The notes below the pieces were generated by a model. That model saw only the letters and a program-made list of their open reading frames with translations, did not search any database and was not told where the DNA came from. From positions 1-64,000 of the forward strand of contig NZ_JAGIAG010000004.1 of NCBI RefSeq assembly GCF_017744955.1: DNA of 64,000 bases. The letters are read 5' to 3'. Source of the DNA: Dokdonella sp. GTDB lineage: Bacteria > Pseudomonadota > Gammaproteobacteria > Xanthomonadales > Rhodanobacteraceae. The position numbers were made by a program, and so were the translations under genes. Every line of letters starts with the position of its first letter. The stretch's first letter is position 1. Positions 63,020 through 64,000 of this stretch are shown piece after piece.

Positions 63020-64000
63020 ATGCGTCGCACCGACGTCAGCGCAGCGCTGCGAGCCTATCTGGTCCGATGCGACGGTCATCCCCACTGCATGGCCCTCGTC
63101 GCGCCACCGACACCGCGACGACTGCCGGATGGCGCCGCCGTCGCGCAGGACATCGCTCGCGCGATGCAGGCGCTGGAGCGGCTGAAGGTCACCATTGCCC
63201 TGCTGCCGAACACCGACATGGTGACGCGCACATTGGCACGTCGCGAAGCGGTGCAAAGCTCGCAGATCGAAGGCACGCGCACCCAGTTGCCCGAACTCCT
63301 GGAGTACGAGGCGACGCACGGCATCGACGGCCTGCCCGCCGATGCCACGGTCACGGAACGCTACGTCCAGGCGCTGGACGCAGGACTGCATGCAATCCGT
63401 TCGCCCGCTTCGCGCGCCGCGCTGGATACGCGCCTGATACGCCAGATGCACGCGATCCTCCTGCAGGACACTCCCGCCGCCCGTCCCGGCGAATACCGCG
63501 ACGTGCAGGCATGGATCGGCGCGGGTCGCATCGAGGACGCGATCTTCGTTCCGGCGCCCCCGGCCGCGATTCCCGCCTGCATGGATGAGCTCGAAGCCTC
63601 GATGCTCAGGTACGCACCTCGGGACGACGAACAATGGGAGCTGATGCCCGTCGCGCAGATCGCCATCGCCCACGCGCAATTCGAGACCATCCATCCCTTC
63701 GCCGACGGCAACGGCCGTACCGGACGACTGCTGATGCCGTTGATCCTGGCGGCGGAAGGCTATCCGCCGCTGTATCTGTCCGGAATGCTGTTGAGATATC
63801 GCCGCGCCTACTACGACGCTCTCGCCGACGTGCAACTGCACGGCAACTGGACGCCATGGTTCATCCTGCTCTGCCGCGCCGTGGTCGGAGCCTGCGACAG
63901 CGCCGTCGCCATCGCGCAGGATCTCAACGCGCTGCGCGAACGCTGGCTCACGCAACTGTCGACGCTGCGATCCGACGCCACCGCACGGAAACTGCCGACC
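63020..64000 (+). CDS. Fic family protein (3' end outside window)
   Basis: At least 327 residues, open at the window end. The Fic core has the catalytic loop HPFADGNGRTGR (225-236; catalytic His225, Asp229, Asn231, Arg233/Arg236), used to transfer AMP or another nucleotide from a nucleotide donor to a protein hydroxyl. The N-terminal segment carries an inhibitory helix motif S(80)-S-Q-I-E84-G85, the SxxxEG pattern of class II Fic proteins, so activity is probably auto-inhibited. The C-terminal part, often a wHTH domain, is not visible. The promoter side is AT-rich. Confidence 0.88.
   Translation, partial: MRRTDVSAALRAYLVRCDGHPHCMALVAPPTPRRLPDGAAVAQDIARAMQALERLKVTIALLPNTDMVTRTLARREAVQSSQIEGTRTQLPELLEYEATHGIDGLPADATVTERYVQALDAGLHAIRSPASRAALDTRLIRQMHAILLQDTPAARPGEYRDVQAWIGAGRIEDAIFVPAPPAAIPACMDELEASMLRYAPRDDEQWELMPVAQIAIAHAQFETIHPFADGNGRTGRLLMPLILAAEGYPPLYLSGMLLRYRRAYYDALADVQLHGNWTPWFILLCRAVVGACDSAVAIAQDLNALRERWLTQLSTLRSDATARKLPT

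Overview
The window is high-GC, densely coded DNA with bacterial operon structure. It most resembles the order Lysobacterales (Xanthomonadales), probably a Rhodanobacteraceae-type genus such as Dokdonella, Tahibacter or Rudaea. The reasons are the 41-residue zinc-free 'type B' ribosomal protein L36, large secreted S8 proteases carrying the short IF(A/G)DGFD motif, the rluC/rne divergent pair, and a REP-type palindrome of the family common in this order. The taxon call is an inference from protein style; there is no rRNA in the window.

Left part (1-16 kb): the end of a TPR protein, then two very large secreted subtilisin-like (S8) proteases flanking a four-gene electron-transfer cluster. The cluster holds a decaheme cytochrome c of the MtrA/DmsE type, an MtrB/PioB-type outer-membrane barrel, a diheme c4-type cytochrome and a periplasmic cupredoxin. 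It looks like a complete trans-outer-membrane electron conduit with its periplasmic carriers and is the most interesting system here. A REP-doublet (REPIN-like) element sits inside the first 60 codons of the barrel gene.

16-24 kb (minus strand): response regulator, histidine kinase, TonB-C lipoprotein, RND permease and RND adaptor run in one direction with short gaps and overlaps, consistent with a two-component-controlled efflux unit lacking its own outer-membrane channel. Next come rpmJ with a clear promoter and terminator, and a small BamE-like periplasmic protein.

24-32 kb: agmatine deiminase (aguA) and N-carbamoylputrescine amidase (aguB) make putrescine from agmatine; a PAS-PAS-PAS-GGDEF diguanylate cyclase lies between them on the other strand. 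A TraB-family membrane protein and a DUF349 protein follow.

32-40 kb (minus strand): a second RND system, adaptor plus two different permeases joined by 4-bp overlaps, driven from an AT-rich promoter region with a dyad. 40-46 kb: two monoheme cytochromes c, nfuA, a pterin dehydratase, a HAD phosphatase, a MocR-type regulator divergent from an EamA transporter with paired direct repeats between them, and rluC divergent from rne (RNase E).

46-64 kb: rne with a long low-complexity tail, a GacA/UvrY-like regulator, tRNA-Ser(UGA), a phosphatase, a metalloprotease-like protein, and then a more accessory stretch. That stretch holds a rifampicin-monooxygenase-like flavoprotein, a methyltransferase-Rrf2 unit with a 27-bp palindrome, DUF2945 and DUF488 proteins, a DUF2798 protein divergent from a LysR regulator with another 27-bp palindrome, an unknown secreted protein made of two internal repeats, an unknown membrane protein, a TPR lipoprotein and a Fic protein cut by the window end. 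No IS element, CRISPR array, prophage or rRNA was seen.
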